DNA from: Argentina anserina | Lineage: Eukaryota > Streptophyta > Magnoliopsida > Rosales > Rosaceae | DNA: 64,000 nucleotides | Assembly (NCBI RefSeq): GCF_933775445.1 | Contig: NC_065878.1 | Location: forward strand, 17,061,395 to 17,125,394 | Direction: 5' to 3' | The notes under the pieces: model-generated | What the model was told of the DNA's origin: nothing | Database searches by the model: none | What the model saw: the letters and a program-made list of their open reading frames with translations, nothing else | In this document: positions 1-11,256 of the stretch, one piece after another | Layout of the letters: every line of letters begins with the position of its first letter | Numbering within the stretch: position 1 is the first letter of the stretch | Made by a program: the position numbers and the translations under genes

Positions 1-97
1 TCTTGAAAATAAATTTGTCCATAACTCCTGATTGACTTTGAATAAATTTGTCCCCTTCCCTTTTTCTTTTGCGTCGGGAACTACCAGATGAAGCCAT
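1..97 (-). CDS. N-terminus of a hAT/ZMYM1-like transposase-type protein, running off the left edge
   Basis: On the minus strand an ATG at 97-95 opens a frame that stays open to base 1 (32 codons). It encodes a basic Arg/Lys-rich start followed by a motif of the type SQSGVMDKFIF. That short SQ-x-G-x-x-DKF signature is typical of the N-terminus of plant zinc-finger-MYM/hAT-type transposase proteins, just before the TTF zinc finger; the finger itself would lie outside the window. A good acceptor (gttag) ends one base before the ATG, and a donor (AAG|GTATG) lies at 313, so a 5'-UTR intron at about 99-313 is likely. With only 32 residues the family call is tentative. It could be a domesticated gene or a transposon remnant. 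Confidence 0.4.
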   Translation of the reverse strand, partial: MASSGSSRRKRKREGDKFIQSQSGVMDKFIFK

Positions 98-313
98 TCT
101 AACATTTTCAAAATTCATCACAACAAACATAATATATTCAAACAAAGTTTAATTATCATTTCAATCTAATACAAATTCAAATTTAATTCAAGACCAATAT
201 CAACATCAAAATTCAATCTAATACAGTAATACAATTGGTGGTTTAATCAATTCATTATTGAAAAAGTTCAAAAAACAAGCATTCAATTCAGACTAACTAA
301 GTAACTAACATAC

Positions 314-664
314 CTTGGATTTGGATTTTGGAGAGTGGAGACTTGGAGGCTTGCCGATTGGACTCAGATTCCCATAAGACAAAAAATCAGCCGATCCCGT
401 CGTTCCGATAATGCTTAATCAGTTGATTACTTGTCAAAGTCGAAGTCTCGAGGCATGAGAGTGGGAGAGGAGATGAGAAGAAAGGAAAAGGACAAAGAAA
501 GAGAGTGAGAGAAAGGAATAAGACTATAAGAGCACGTCTGGGAATAATGGGATAATGACAAACCAAGTTAATTGTTACAAAATTTTTTTTAATCTTCCAA
601 AAGAATTGACCATGTGCCACTGCACACTTGGCATAGCCGATGGGCCGGGCCTGCGTACTATTAT
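314..664 (-). promoter_or_regulatory. Probable leader/promoter of the left-edge gene
   Basis: Upstream of the predicted donor at 313 the minus strand is CT-rich (about 455-530), as plant 5' leaders often are. No convincing TATA box was identified. A 94-codon open frame here has no recognisable content and I do not treat it as a gene. Confidence 0.25.
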
Positions 665-956
665 GAGCCACAAATTTCTGATTTCGTATCTATTGTGATA
701 ATTAATAGGTACAGTCTTACTATCCATATCAAATATTAAGTGTGCGCCCCCATCTTTCCGTACCCAATTCTAACTACCCACAATTTCCGTCTTGAATATA
801 CCTAATAAATACAAATATAAATGTATTATTAAGGGCCACAAAAATCTAATTCCGTGTCTAGTATGATAATTAATAGATACACTATATTATCCATATCAAA
901 TGCTAACTACGCACCCCTAACATTCCATACACAATTCTAACTACCCACGATTTCCT
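665..956. repeat. Diverged direct duplication of a ~125-bp unit
   Basis: The segments 665-789 and 833-956 align along their whole length. Shared blocks are a gagccaca/gggccaca start, gataattaatag, tatccatatcaaat, and an end with aattctaactacccac. They are separated by about 45 bp of AT-rich DNA. This is an old local duplication with no coding content. Confidence 0.6.
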
Positions 957-1025
957 TTTCCATTATAGTTTGGTTCTTATTGCTAATTACCTACTGTTGT
1001 TGGTATTGAGGTAGTATATATATAT

Positions 1026-1425
1026 AGTCCTTATCCAGAGTGAACCTTCACTCTGAAATTACATAGTGAAGTTCTAATTTTGACACACTTTTCGGTCAAA
1101 TATTTTCATCATAAGTGATTCAATATTTAGGTATGCTATTCAAGATTATCTCTACAAAATTTCATCCAATTCGGACATTGCTAAGGTATTGAAATTAGAT
1201 TAAATCAATGAACGACGTAAAGTTGTTCAACGTGAAGCGTTCGTGTAAATCTCAATTTTGAAAGCTCAAACCATTGTTAAATTGGATGAAATTTTGTATA
1301 GATGATCTTGAATAACATACCTAAATATTGAATCACTTATGGTGAAAAAATTTGACCGAAAAGTGTGCCAAAATTAGAATTTCACTCTGTAATTTCAGAG
1401 TGAAGGTTCACTTTAGATAAGGACT
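1026..1425 (+). mobile_element. Foldback MULE-like MITE, copy 1 of 4
   Basis: This is a ~400-bp element whose ends are inverted copies of each other (AGTCCTTATCCAGAGTGAA at the left, its near reverse complement at the right). Inside, arms of about 150 bp remain inverted repeats around a ~110-bp core. It sits in a TA dinucleotide tract on both sides, so the target duplication cannot be read. It is clearly the same family as the copies at 6333, 60466 and 62602. There is no coding capacity, so it is non-autonomous. Confidence 0.85.
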
Positions 1426-1659
1426 ATATATATATATAGTGTAGTGGTACATGAATTGATTAAAAATAAAATCACACGTTGAGTTGTAAAAGAGATAGCA
1501 ATAATCAAATGTACATATATATGAAATATTTGCAATAATCTATGTTTTGCCATTCTTTATTATTAATCAATATTACTTGTGAAGTTAATCTACTAACTAC
1601 TACTGTATAGTTTTCATACACAGCAGCTAGCAATTGGTTACATACATTATTCAAACAAT

Positions 1660-4593
1660 ATGGACAAGGAATGGGTATTTTTAGACAAAACCAGTGAAGA
1701 ATATAAAACAGGTTTGAATGCCTTATTTGATTATGCCTTACAACACGCTTCCTTTAAAGGTATCATCAAGTGTCCATGTAAAAAGTGTCGGAATCGCTAC
1801 AATAGACTGACTTCTGTGATTGAACAACATCTTGCAGTAGATGGCATGTGTCCGAAGAATGCGAACAACCCTTGGGCAGAGCACGGCGAGCAATTGCCGA
1901 ATGTAGTTGATCATGATGTTCCAGGATCAATGCCACATCAAACAGAGGGACCCTCGTCTAATATGAACGATCTGTTGCATGATGCATTTGGCATGTATGA
2001 AGGTGAAGATGATTCATCAGAACCACAGACTTATACTGAAGGTCCATCCTTGCCAAACGGCCCCACCCATGATGCACAAATATTTTATCGACTATTAGAA
2101 AAGGCTGACACTGAATTATACCCTAGTGCGGGAAAGAAGATGTTTGATTTTTTTATAAAGCTTATCAAATAAAGGCATTGAACAGATGGAGCGACGTGTC
2201 TTTCACACAGTTGCTTGGATTTTTAAAAGCTTATTTGCCTCAAGGAGAAGCTCTTCCTACTTCCTTTTATCTAACAAAGAAGTTTATTAAAAGTCTCGGC
2301 CTGAAATATCATAAAATTGATGTTTGTCCTAATGACTGCATGCTAATATTGGAAGGATGATGCATATAGAATAACTTGTCGTGAATGTCATACCAGTCGT
2401 CAGTCGATACAAAGAGAAGACATCTTCTATGAGGAACACATCCACCACAGAGGACACATCCCCAAAAAAGAAGGTGCCGGCCAAGGTATTGCGTTACTTT
2501 CCATTAGGGCCAAGACTTCAAAGATTGTACATGTCTCGCCACACTTCAGAATTTATGGTTTGGCATTCTGAGAAGACCACAAGATGGGGTTCTACGTCAT
2601 CCAGCTAACTCCCTTGCTTGGAAAGAATTAGATAAAATTGACAGTTTTGGCTCCGAGGCTCGAAATTTACGTTTTGGTCTATCGAGTGACGGATTCAACC
2701 CTTTCGGTATCAAGAGCTTATCCCATAGTACTTGGCCAGTTATCATCACTGTTTACAATCTCCCTCCTTGGTTATGCATGAGAAAGCCATACATGATGTT
2801 GTCATTGCTTATACAACTATACCAGGCCCTAAAAGTCCCGATATGGATATAGATGTGTACATGGAACCTTTGATAGATGAATTGAAGAAATTATGGACAG
2901 AAGGGGTTCCTACATATGACGTGTATAAGAAAGGTTTTTCATATGAGGGCTGCTGTACTGTGGACTATAAATGACTTCCCTACGTATGGAATGTTGTCTG
3001 GGTATAGCATATCGGGTAAGAACGCTTGCCCAACTTGTGGAGAAGAGACTGATTCTGAACGGTTGCATTATGGATTGAAAGAATGTTATAGGGGACATAG
3101 AAAGTGGCTTCCAAAATAACCATATTTTTTGCTCATGGTACTGTAACTTCAATGGATCAACTGAGAGTATCGCAGGCCACCGAAACCAATGACAGGTGTG
3201 GATTGTTTAAGGGCGTTGCAAAGCTTAAAATTCCAGTTTGGAAAGGGGAAAGAACTGACTACTGGTCATAAAAAAAAACGAGTTCAGAATAATGATAACA
3301 CAGAGTACACAGGGCCGTGGAGGAAGCGAAGTATTTTTTATAAGTTGCCTTATTGGGAGTACTTATTGTTGGCCATAATATTGATGTCATGCATGTTGAG
3401 AAGAATGTTACAGATTGTATCATTGGGACTTTGCTTGGAATTGATGGGAAAAATAAAGATAGCTATAAGGAACGGCTTGACATGCTCAGAATGGGTATTA
3501 AGCACTCACTTCATCCTCAGACACGTGATGGTCGAACATGGCTACCCCCGGCGAAATATACTTTATCCAAAGATGAGAAAACATTAATGTACTCATCAAA
3601 CATTATTTCGGCCTTCTGATGGATTTTCATCAAACATTCGTAGATGCGTAAGAGTTGAACAGAGAACATTGGTTGGTCTAAAAAGTCATGATTGTCATCA
3701 TGTACTCATGCAATATCTACTTCCGGTGGCCATTCGTTGTTCGCTAAATCCAAACATAACCAAGGTGTTATTGGAACTCAGTGCATTTTTTAGACAGTTA
3801 TGCACTAAAGTTGGCACTATAGACCACTTTCATGATTTGTCTAATCGGATTGTCGAAACACAATGCAAGTTAGAGATGATAATGCCACCATCTTTTTTTT
3901 GTCATCATGGTACACCTGTTAATACACTTGGGGACGAAGCAGCAATTGCAGGGCCTGTACAATTTCGATGGATGTACCCAATCGAAAGGTATGTCATGAA
4001 CTAATTTTGACGAGACAATGTTATAATTTGGAAGTGTTAATGTGACTATAAATATAAATTTAATGCACCAGGTTGTTAAAAATTAGTGTAGAATCCCAAT
4101 GTTGGCTTTGTATTCAGGGTTTAGGATTATATAGTACATATGTTCAGTAATATTTTTGTAATATGCATAATATAGTCATAGTCATTACATAATCCCAAAT
4201 TCTCTTTTTTTCCATTCTTAATTTGTTCATCTTTTGAGGCAGATACTTACAGGACTTAAAAAAGTATGTGCGGAACAGAGCTCAACCTGAGGCAAGCATT
4301 GCAGAAGGTTACATAATCAAAGAATGCCTATCATTTTGCACAATGTATCTATCTGAAGGAGTGGAGTAAAAAAGAACAATGATCGGTCGGAATGCCGATG
4401 ACCCTGAAATTGTTACTCGTGAAGGATTACCATTATTTGCCAAATCAGGGCGATCAATAGAACCTGGACATGTGTTTACACTAACTGATGTCGAGTGGAA
4501 ACGTTTACATACACATGTGTTGATAAATTGCCCACAGATTAAGGAGTGGTACTATGTGATCACATGCTTGCTCGATCTGTATCCTACATACTC
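1660..4593 (+). pseudogene. CACTA (En/Spm) transposase, TNP2 type, decayed and interrupted
   Basis: Reading frames that switch at intervals match a TNP2-type CACTA transposase from start to near the end. A transposase-associated N-terminal domain begins at ATG 1660 (MDKEW, then CPCKKCRNR). A NGWSD-like region follows at 2178-2360 (WSDVSFTQLL, CPNDC), then PAKVLRYFP at about 2480. The transposase core lies at 2732-3119 (PPWLCMREPYMM split over frames, WTINDFPTYGMLSG, CPTCGEETDS), HNIDVMHVEKNV at about 3370, and a DUF4218-like part at 3669-4370 (GLKSHDCH, FRQLC, PVQFRWMYPIER, YVRNRAQPE). A normal GT-AG intron fits 3989-4242 because it joins IER to YLQDLKKYV. Several frameshifts make it non-functional. 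It ends abruptly at 4593 where a solo LTR is inserted. No CACTA terminal repeats were found. Confidence 0.85.
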
Positions 4594-6304
4594 TATAGTA
4601 ACCGTTTTTTTTTTTGGAAAACCAATTATTTGAATTTTTGGAATTTATTAAGTTTGTAAGATATATTAAACGCATTGGTTTCACTTCGCGACTTTGTTAG
4701 TCGAAAACGAAACCATTTTCTGAAATTTTAATTAGGAAAACGTTACGTTTTCGCAACACGAGAATTGACTTTTACTCCGTCGTTCGTTTGTGAAAACTTT
4801 TTTCACAAAAGTTGTAGAGCTCGTCGATACGGGTTCGTGGACATGTCAGACGTTCTAATCGGACGTCATACGTGAAAGTTATTAATGACAGAAGTCAGTT
4901 TCCGATTTTGGAAATGGGTATAAAAGGGAATTAATTGGAGCTACGGTTTCCATTTTCGGAAACCCTCACCCCCGCCTCCTTCTCATTCTCTCTCTTCTCT
5001 CTCTCTCTCCCCGACCTCTCTCCCCCCTCAGAAAAACCTTACCTCCGATCTCCCTACTACGGGCGACGTGGCCCTCACCGCCGGCCCCTAGGCCCTCACC
5101 AGCTCGACTCCACCCTCCTCTGAACAAGGCACAACTTCCCGCGCCGCCATGAGCTCTCACGCTACAACCCGAGGCCTGTGATTCCTCCGCCGCTGTTCGA
5201 GCTCTCCTCCGACGAAGCTAGGGCTCAAGGCAAGCGCTCCTCCACCGCTCTTCACCCTCGGTGCCACCTGCAACCGAAGGGGGAACTCGAGATCGCGCCG
5301 CTCCTTACCACGAATCGAGCACGGTCGGTCCAAGCTCTCCGACAAGCTCCGGCGATTTCCAAGGCGTGTAATAGGTAAGGGTTTGATTAATTCGATTGTT
5401 GAGATGCTTGTTGGTAAATTTGTGGTTGAATTGGAGTGATTTTGGGGAAGATTGGAGGAGGTACCGCCGCCTAGGGCGGCGCGTGTGGGAGTGTGAGGAG
5501 GGTAGGAGGCGGCAGGAGGCCGTGGACGGGAAGAGGAGAGAAGATGGAGGGGTTTGGGAGCAGGAGCGGCGGTGGCGAGCTACGCGCCGATATTAGGAGA
5601 GGCGCGTGGGCCCCACGTGCTGTCGTCAGAGGTGGCGCGTGAACCCCACGCGCCGCCACGTGTGGCGGCACATGAACAGTGATTTTTAAACAGTAATTTT
5701 TGTAAAAATTATTTTTACGTACGGTGAATGTAAAAAGCAATTTATATACAGTAAATATAAATTTATTTTACATACAGTGATTGTAAAATTATTTTACATA
5801 CAGTAATTGTAAAAATAATTTCTGAAGGGTAAATCAGTAATTATTATTTACTGAAACAGTATTTACGATGGAATAGTACATGGACGTACATGAATATGTA
5901 AATAGCATGTATACGTACAGAAATACGTAAACAATATGTACCCATATAGGAATACATAATTAATATGTATTTGTACATTAATACGTGAATAGTAATTATG
6001 TGAACAGTAATTTCATAAAACCCAGAAAATTGCTGAACAGTAAAACATTATTACTGTTTCGGCATTTAAGGTTTTACGTAACGATTCTAAATTCACTTCT
6101 TATCTATTATAGGTGATCGATGCATCAAGTAAATGATTCACTTTCGGAATCGTGGAAATTACGCTCATGATGATAAGGTGAGTAATCTCTCACAGTGACG
6201 AATCTACCCTTGCGGAGATTCATGATTATGCTTAATTAAAAATAATGAACTATGATATGTATATGATATAGTGGATTGTATATGTGTATAATTGGTAAAA
6301 TCGG

Positions 6305-6335
<31 letters not shown>

Positions 6336-7694
6336 TCCCTATCCAGAGTGAAGCTTCACTCTGAAATTTCAGAGTGAAGTTCCAATTTTGGCACACTTTT
6401 CGGTCAAATTTTTTCACCATAAGCGATTCAATATTTAGGTATGCTATTTAAGATCATCTCTACAAAATTTCACCTAATTCGGACATCGTTAAGGTATTGA
6501 AATTAGATTAAATCAATGAATGAATTAAAACTGTTCAACGTGAACCGTTCGTGTAAATCTCAATTTTGAAAGCTCAAACCATTGTCAAATTGGATGAAAC
6601 TTTGTAGAGATGATTTTGAATAACATACCTAAATATTAAATCACTTATGGTGAAAAAATTTGACTGAAAAGTGTGCCAAAATTGGAACTTTACTCTGAAA
6701 TTTCATAGTGAAGCTTCACTCTGGATAGAGACTATATATATATATATATATGGTTTGCTATATTATATACTGTCATAATTTCCGTTTGCGAATGAGTTCA
6801 TTTTAGTGTTGATATTTATTTATTTGAGCATGTCGATGTGATTTGTACAATATCATGTGATGATTGTTTGTACGTGGTTTTAACTTGAGTTATGTTAAAA
6901 TGTTTTGTGGTCTATGGACATGTTTTCGGACATGTTGGCATGTCGGAACTTAGCATTGGCCGGGCGACAGTTACGATTCAGTTAGAGCTATAGTCTGTCT
7001 GCCGGGGTACTAACATGAGGGGTAACAGAGCCACAGAGGTGTGTCAGCGCTCATGAGTACCCATATTTTTTTGGATATTAGGTGGCGAGAGGTTGCCCAA
7101 TGTCGGGCGGCGTATTAACATGAGGGGTAACAGAGGTGTACCAGCGCTCATGAGTACCCGTATTATAAATGCATTTGGGTAAACATAGGGGTTACCCGAT
7201 TTCTCATGAGTATATATATTTATAGTCAATATTGGAAAACCAGATGGGTCGTCCAATGACTCATGAGTGCATTTTATGATTTATGCTTTGTGGATTTTCG
7301 TATATATTTTTATGCGAGTTATATTGTTGTTTTACTCATACGAGCTGCAAAGCTTACCGGATTTGTGTTTACAATCCTGGTGCACCTATTCGATGGTGTA
7401 GGGGATAATTCCGCAGGTGTGGATCAACGGAAATCGACGGACAACTCTGAAGACTTGAAGTTGTTTTATTCTATCTTGTGGTGAGGATTTGAGAGGATTT
7501 TTACATTTCCATACGATATAATGTTGAATTATAAATTTGGTTTGTAATAATCAATTTGACTGAGTTGTACTATGAACTCAGTAATGATCCGCTGTGACAT
7601 TAAAATGATTTCGATATATTGAGATTGTTTTAGAGTTTTTCATGACTTCGAAATTTGAGTTTCATACTCGAAATTTTGGGGTCGTGACATACTC
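4589..7694. mobile_element. Long solo LTR with 5-bp target duplication
   Basis: The LTR runs from 4594 (tatagtaacc) to 7689 (gtcgtgaca) and is flanked on both sides by the identical 5-mer tactc (4589-4593 and 7690-7694). The end GGGGTCGTGACA is typical of plant LTRs. The start reads TA instead of TG, consistent with one mutation. Length is about 3.1 kb, or 2.7 kb without the MITE nested at 6333-6734. There is no internal retrotransposon sequence, so recombination between two LTRs probably removed it. Length suggests a Ty3/gypsy element, but this is inference. Arg/Pro-rich open frames at 4935-5740 come from its GC-rich part and are not taken as genes. Short direct repeats around 7010-7260 (catgagtacccgtatt type) lie within it. 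Confidence 0.7.
6333..6734 (+). mobile_element. Foldback MULE-like MITE, copy 2 of 4
   Basis: Left end CAGTCCCTATCCAGAGTGAAG; right end is the near-exact reverse complement (ending ctggatagagact). It lies between two TA tracts (about 6305-6332 and 6733-6752) and nests inside the solo LTR, so it is younger than that LTR. Sequence is close to copy 3. Confidence 0.85.
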
Positions 7695-8470
7695 ATTGCA
7701 TGCATTCAGTCCCAATAATGGCCTCCATATGATGCCAATGTTTCAGAGTTTTGGATCCCGGTGATTTTCGGTATGACTTCTGAAATCTTTTAGGTAACGA
7801 CGATTTTCGCTACTATCGAAGGTATTGGACCTGATCATAAGTTCATAACACATGTCCTTGGATCCACTAGCTAGAGTTAATATCTCACTTGTAAAGCTCT
7901 TTCCAAACAAATGAAGAAGAAAATAGCGTATCAAAGATTGATCTCTTTTACTGGAGACCAGGGCTTTGCCTTTCTATAGTGCAAAAATTGTGTCATGACT
8001 TTCTAAGAAAATCCGTAATTGATGCTTCTGTCCTTTGATGATTCGCAAAGTGTACGTAGAGCCGTAGAGGGTTTCTGACAGAACGGAACCAGAAGAGTAT
8101 TTCTTTTGAATCTTCCTCTTATTGGAATGCCAATACTGAATAATTGTTACGAGCAAGCGGTGATAACCATTTCGTTGTATCAAATATTTCCTTGTATGCC
8201 TGGCCCGCTCGAACATTTTAATGTAGTGATGTACGTATTGAAGCCCAGCTCTTGGTCAATGCAAATCTTAATGCCGGGGAGTCTTTCTCTTTGCTCAGCT
8301 TTGATACATAAGAGTGTGCGTGGGGTACCGGCGGCAGTCGAGCATCCCAGCTTTCTTGTGCTTGGTAATTGATGGACTAGCCAGGTCTACTTAATAGAGT
8401 GTTGTTAGAAGTTGATCGACTAGGAGTACACATGTGATCGATCAGGGTTTTTGCTGTCAGCATCTGTTAG
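7695..8470. other. Unidentified low-repeat segment 3' of the solo LTR
   Basis: This should be the continuation of the DNA interrupted by the solo LTR, yet I cannot align it to the CACTA transposase. On the minus strand two open frames (7934-7743 and 8216-7974) are rich in basic and aromatic residues. Base composition is more even than in the surrounding AT-rich DNA. No known domain is recognised. It could be the 3' part of the CACTA element, an organelle-derived insert, or a gene relic. Confidence 0.25.
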
Positions 8471-9365
8471 TAAAATAGTAAAATTAGATTAAAGCCAATC
8501 CATATCCACATATAAAGTTTTCATTCTATTTAGCCCTTAATGGATTCCCTCTTGATTAATTTGGAGTTAAAAACTTGACGTATTGCATAGGATGCCAAAT
8601 TTCCATTGGGGATATCTTCTAAAATCTAAATTAGTTTCCAATTGGGGTAGGGTTCCTATTCCAAGACCTAGTTACAAAGGTCACCCCAATAGATAATGTA
8701 AACTAAGACTTCTTCTATGTCATGCTCCACATGCATCCAGACACCTAAACACGAAATATTAAGACCAAATAAACAAACATAGAATAACATCAGTAACTTC
8801 CTGCTATGTTTGTTATAGAATTTCCAAGGATGTCGATTGCAATCTTTATTTACAATGCATTTTTTGTTCCTATTATACCTTCAAATTCAACATTCAATAT
8901 CAACCTGTTTAAAATTTTCAATGTGGAAAGCTACAGTTTTGTACAAGTCAATAATGCACCGAAAATAAACCAAAAAAAGTCTCCATCTTTGGAGATTATG
9001 AGCAAACCAGATTTTGTAGGCTTGTAGCATAGCCATGTATATACATGGTCAGCCCTCATTTATAGGGACCTTATGCATAAAGATATGGACAAAGACTCTT
9101 CCAGTCAATTGTGTATCACCAGTTCGGGCCAGTGCCCCGACTCTTTATTCTATTCATGACAGTGAGAAAAGGAAGGCTGCACTGGAAAATATCGGCATTA
9201 AATCATGTAGAAACCCACACAAATTCAAAAGAGAAATCACACATGATCTATATAGTTTCTTGTTTTTCATTTCCTAAACTCTATACCTATTCCAAGCTAG
9301 GGTTTCAAAAAGAAAAAAGAAAAGAAGAAGAATGGCATATACATATATCCATCATGCATGAGTCT
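8471..9365. other. Intergenic DNA downstream of the transporter gene
   Basis: AT-rich sequence with no recognisable gene or repeat. The part nearest 9365 should contain the 3' UTR of the minus-strand transporter gene. Confidence 0.4.
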
Positions 9366-11159
9366 CTATGATCTTCCATTGTTTTGGTTATGGCCATTGG
9401 TGACACCATTTTCCGTTATGGCCATTTCAGCCTCAGCATTTTTTTCTGCCTCCTCTCTAAATTTCTTGTATATGTCACTCAGGTAAAACTTCCTTGTCCT
9501 TGCCACTAAAATCAGTGAAACAAGTGCCCCAAAAAATGTTGCAGCTGCAATTATAATAAAGGACAACTTGAAACACTCTCCACCAAGACAAGTCAATTGC
9601 TCATTTGGCTGCCTAATCATCCCTTTAGCCGCCAATTGCTTCCTCGCCTCCGTATCGTATACATGACCGGTGAGTTTCACGTTGAGCAAGTATAAGCCAA
9701 CCGGGCTTGCTGCTGAGCCGAAATTGTACAAGGTCGCGTAGTACTTGAGCCCGAAGAGCTCGGAGATTATGGCGAAGAGCAAAGGCCATTGAGCGCCGAA
9801 GCAGAACCCTATTATGACTGAGGCGATGTAGAGACCATTTTTAATATTGAAGGCAATAAGGAGGTGACCAATGCAAGAGACTAAGAGGGTTAGGGTTAGA
9901 ATGAGAGGACGAGGGACTTTGTATCGTTTTAGCAAGTATTCCGAGTAGAATCCGGCAACGACCCTACCGAGATAATTCCATATGCTTACTAGAGACACGA
10001 AAGTACTCCTGCTATGTTCGGGATATTCCAACGAACTCCCAATCTGACCCAAGTTGTCAATTGCGGTCAATGTGCCCCCAACACCACATATGCAAGCAAA
10101 GAATAGTATGAGCATGTCAATGCTGAATAGGGCTTGGAGAATTGTGTAGTCCTCCCCTCTATTTGGAGGTCTAAAACAAGTTCTCCAGCAAGATTCTGTA
10201 GGTTCCGTCGTGGACTCAGGAGCTTCATATGTAACCGGCCCGTCCATTGACTGCACTGATAAATGTTCACCGGTGGGGAGGGCGGGCTTTTCAGTCACTA
10301 CGTTGACGTCCCCATTCATCTCGAGCATTTTCCTCTCAAATATCTTGTACTCCTCGATTACAACCACCACGATGGGAAGAGCGAGCAAGAAGAACACCAT
10401 GGCGGTGCTGGCGCCGTACTCCGCTTGAGTGAAGTGCACCCTATTCTGTACTATGATCATGATCATCAGAAACCCGGCGAGTCCAAGAGAGATGTACAAC
10501 ATGTTAAAGAACACGTTGACCTCGTTGCTTTGTTTGATCACCTTCATGATCCTAATGGTCTTCAGAAAGGCGAATGATATGGCTGCAGGAAGCCACCCGA
10601 TGAGCAGGATTAAGGACCTGTGGTCGTCGTAGTAGAAAGCATAGTACATCTGCGTGATGATAGCGCCACTGAGGCCGACGTAGCCCTTAAGAAGCCCCAA
10701 AACAACGCCGCGGCTCTCGGGGAAGTTCTTGACGCAGGTGACCAGCGAGCCGGTGTTGGCGAACGACTGGGAATTGGCGCCGATGCAAATGTAGAGGCAC
10801 ATCTGCCAGACTTTTGGCCGGGCGACTTTCTTGGTGACGGATAGCCAGATCATTAAGTATCCGAAGAAGTTGAGAATAGCGCCGACCAAGAGAACCACCC
10901 ACGGCGGCGTGACCTCGTTGAGGAGGCCGGAGAGGATGCCGACGTTGGAACCTAAGTCCTTGAAGAAGCTGAGGAGATTGAGTGTGCTTTGGTCGTAGGC
11001 GAGGACCTTCTTGATGTCAGGAGAGTAGAGGCCGAACATGTAGGTAGCGCCGGCGGCGGACATGATCAATAGACATGCAAAGACCATGAACCACCGGCCG
11101 TTGAGGACCTGGAGAGTCATACTCTTGGTGTCGGCCCATCCTCCGGGGCCGGAACCCAT
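9366..11159 (-). CDS. Nodulin-like major-facilitator transporter, NFD4-like
   Basis: A single uninterrupted frame encodes 597 aa from the preferred ATG at 11159. An in-frame ATG at 11213 would add 18 residues of no family character, whereas MGSGPGGWADTKS leads straight into the family's usual start. The N-terminal half is a Nodulin-like domain (GRWFMVFACLLIMSAAGATYMFGLYS, then several membrane helices to about residue 265). A polar loop of about 80 residues follows, and then an MFS-type half (about 340-575) with YLGRVVAGFYSEY and GAQWPLLFAIISELFGLKYY. The C-terminus is a hydrophilic tail of about 40 residues. Around twelve membrane segments are visible, so this is an integral membrane transporter. 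Members are annotated as NUCLEAR FUSION DEFECTIVE 4-like; their substrates are mostly unknown. It is intact, with no frameshift or stop. Confidence 0.92.
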   Translation of the reverse strand: MGSGPGGWADTKSMTLQVLNGRWFMVFACLLIMSAAGATYMFGLYSPDIKKVLAYDQSTLNLLSFFKDLGSNVGILSGLLNEVTPPWVVLLVGAILNFFGYLMIWLSVTKKVARPKVWQMCLYICIGANSQSFANTGSLVTCVKNFPESRGVVLGLLKGYVGLSGAIITQMYYAFYYDDHRSLILLIGWLPAAISFAFLKTIRIMKVIKQSNEVNVFFNMLYISLGLAGFLMIMIIVQNRVHFTQAEYGASTAMVFFLLALPIVVVVIEEYKIFERKMLEMNGDVNVVTEKPALPTGEHLSVQSMDGPVTYEAPESTTEPTESCWRTCFRPPNRGEDYTILQALFSIDMLILFFACICGVGGTLTAIDNLGQIGSSLEYPEHSRSTFVSLVSIWNYLGRVVAGFYSEYLLKRYKVPRPLILTLTLLVSCIGHLLIAFNIKNGLYIASVIIGFCFGAQWPLLFAIISELFGLKYYATLYNFGSAASPVGLYLLNVKLTGHVYDTEARKQLAAKGMIRQPNEQLTCLGGECFKLSFIIIAAATFFGALVSLILVARTRKFYLSDIYKKFREEAEKNAEAEMAITENGVTNGHNQNNGRS

Positions 11160-11239
11160 GATGGATGGATTTAATATATGTATCTCGGTTGGACCAGAGA
11201 GAGTTGTAAGCAAAGTTTGGTGTGGAGTGAAGAGAAATG

Positions 11240-11256
11240 TAGGAGAAATATATAGA
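11240..11256 (-). promoter_or_regulatory. Likely TATA box of the NFD4-like gene
   Basis: On the minus strand the sequence ctctatatatttctcc lies about 85-95 bp upstream of the preferred ATG at 11159, a plausible TATA box position for a plant gene with a short leader. Assigned by position and motif only. Confidence 0.4.

Noticed and set aside
387..671. 94-codon minus-strand open frame near the left edge
   Set aside because: Composition reflects a CT-rich leader and low complexity; no domain, and it overlaps the duplicated repeat.
1026..1425. Tc1/mariner-type MITE with TA target
   Set aside because: Copy 4 of the same family shows a 10-bp duplication outside TA tracts, so TA flanks only reflect the insertion context.
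4935..5740. Several Arg/Pro-rich open frames on both strands
   Set aside because: They lie in the GC-rich part of the solo LTR, overlap each other in different frames and show no protein-like pattern.
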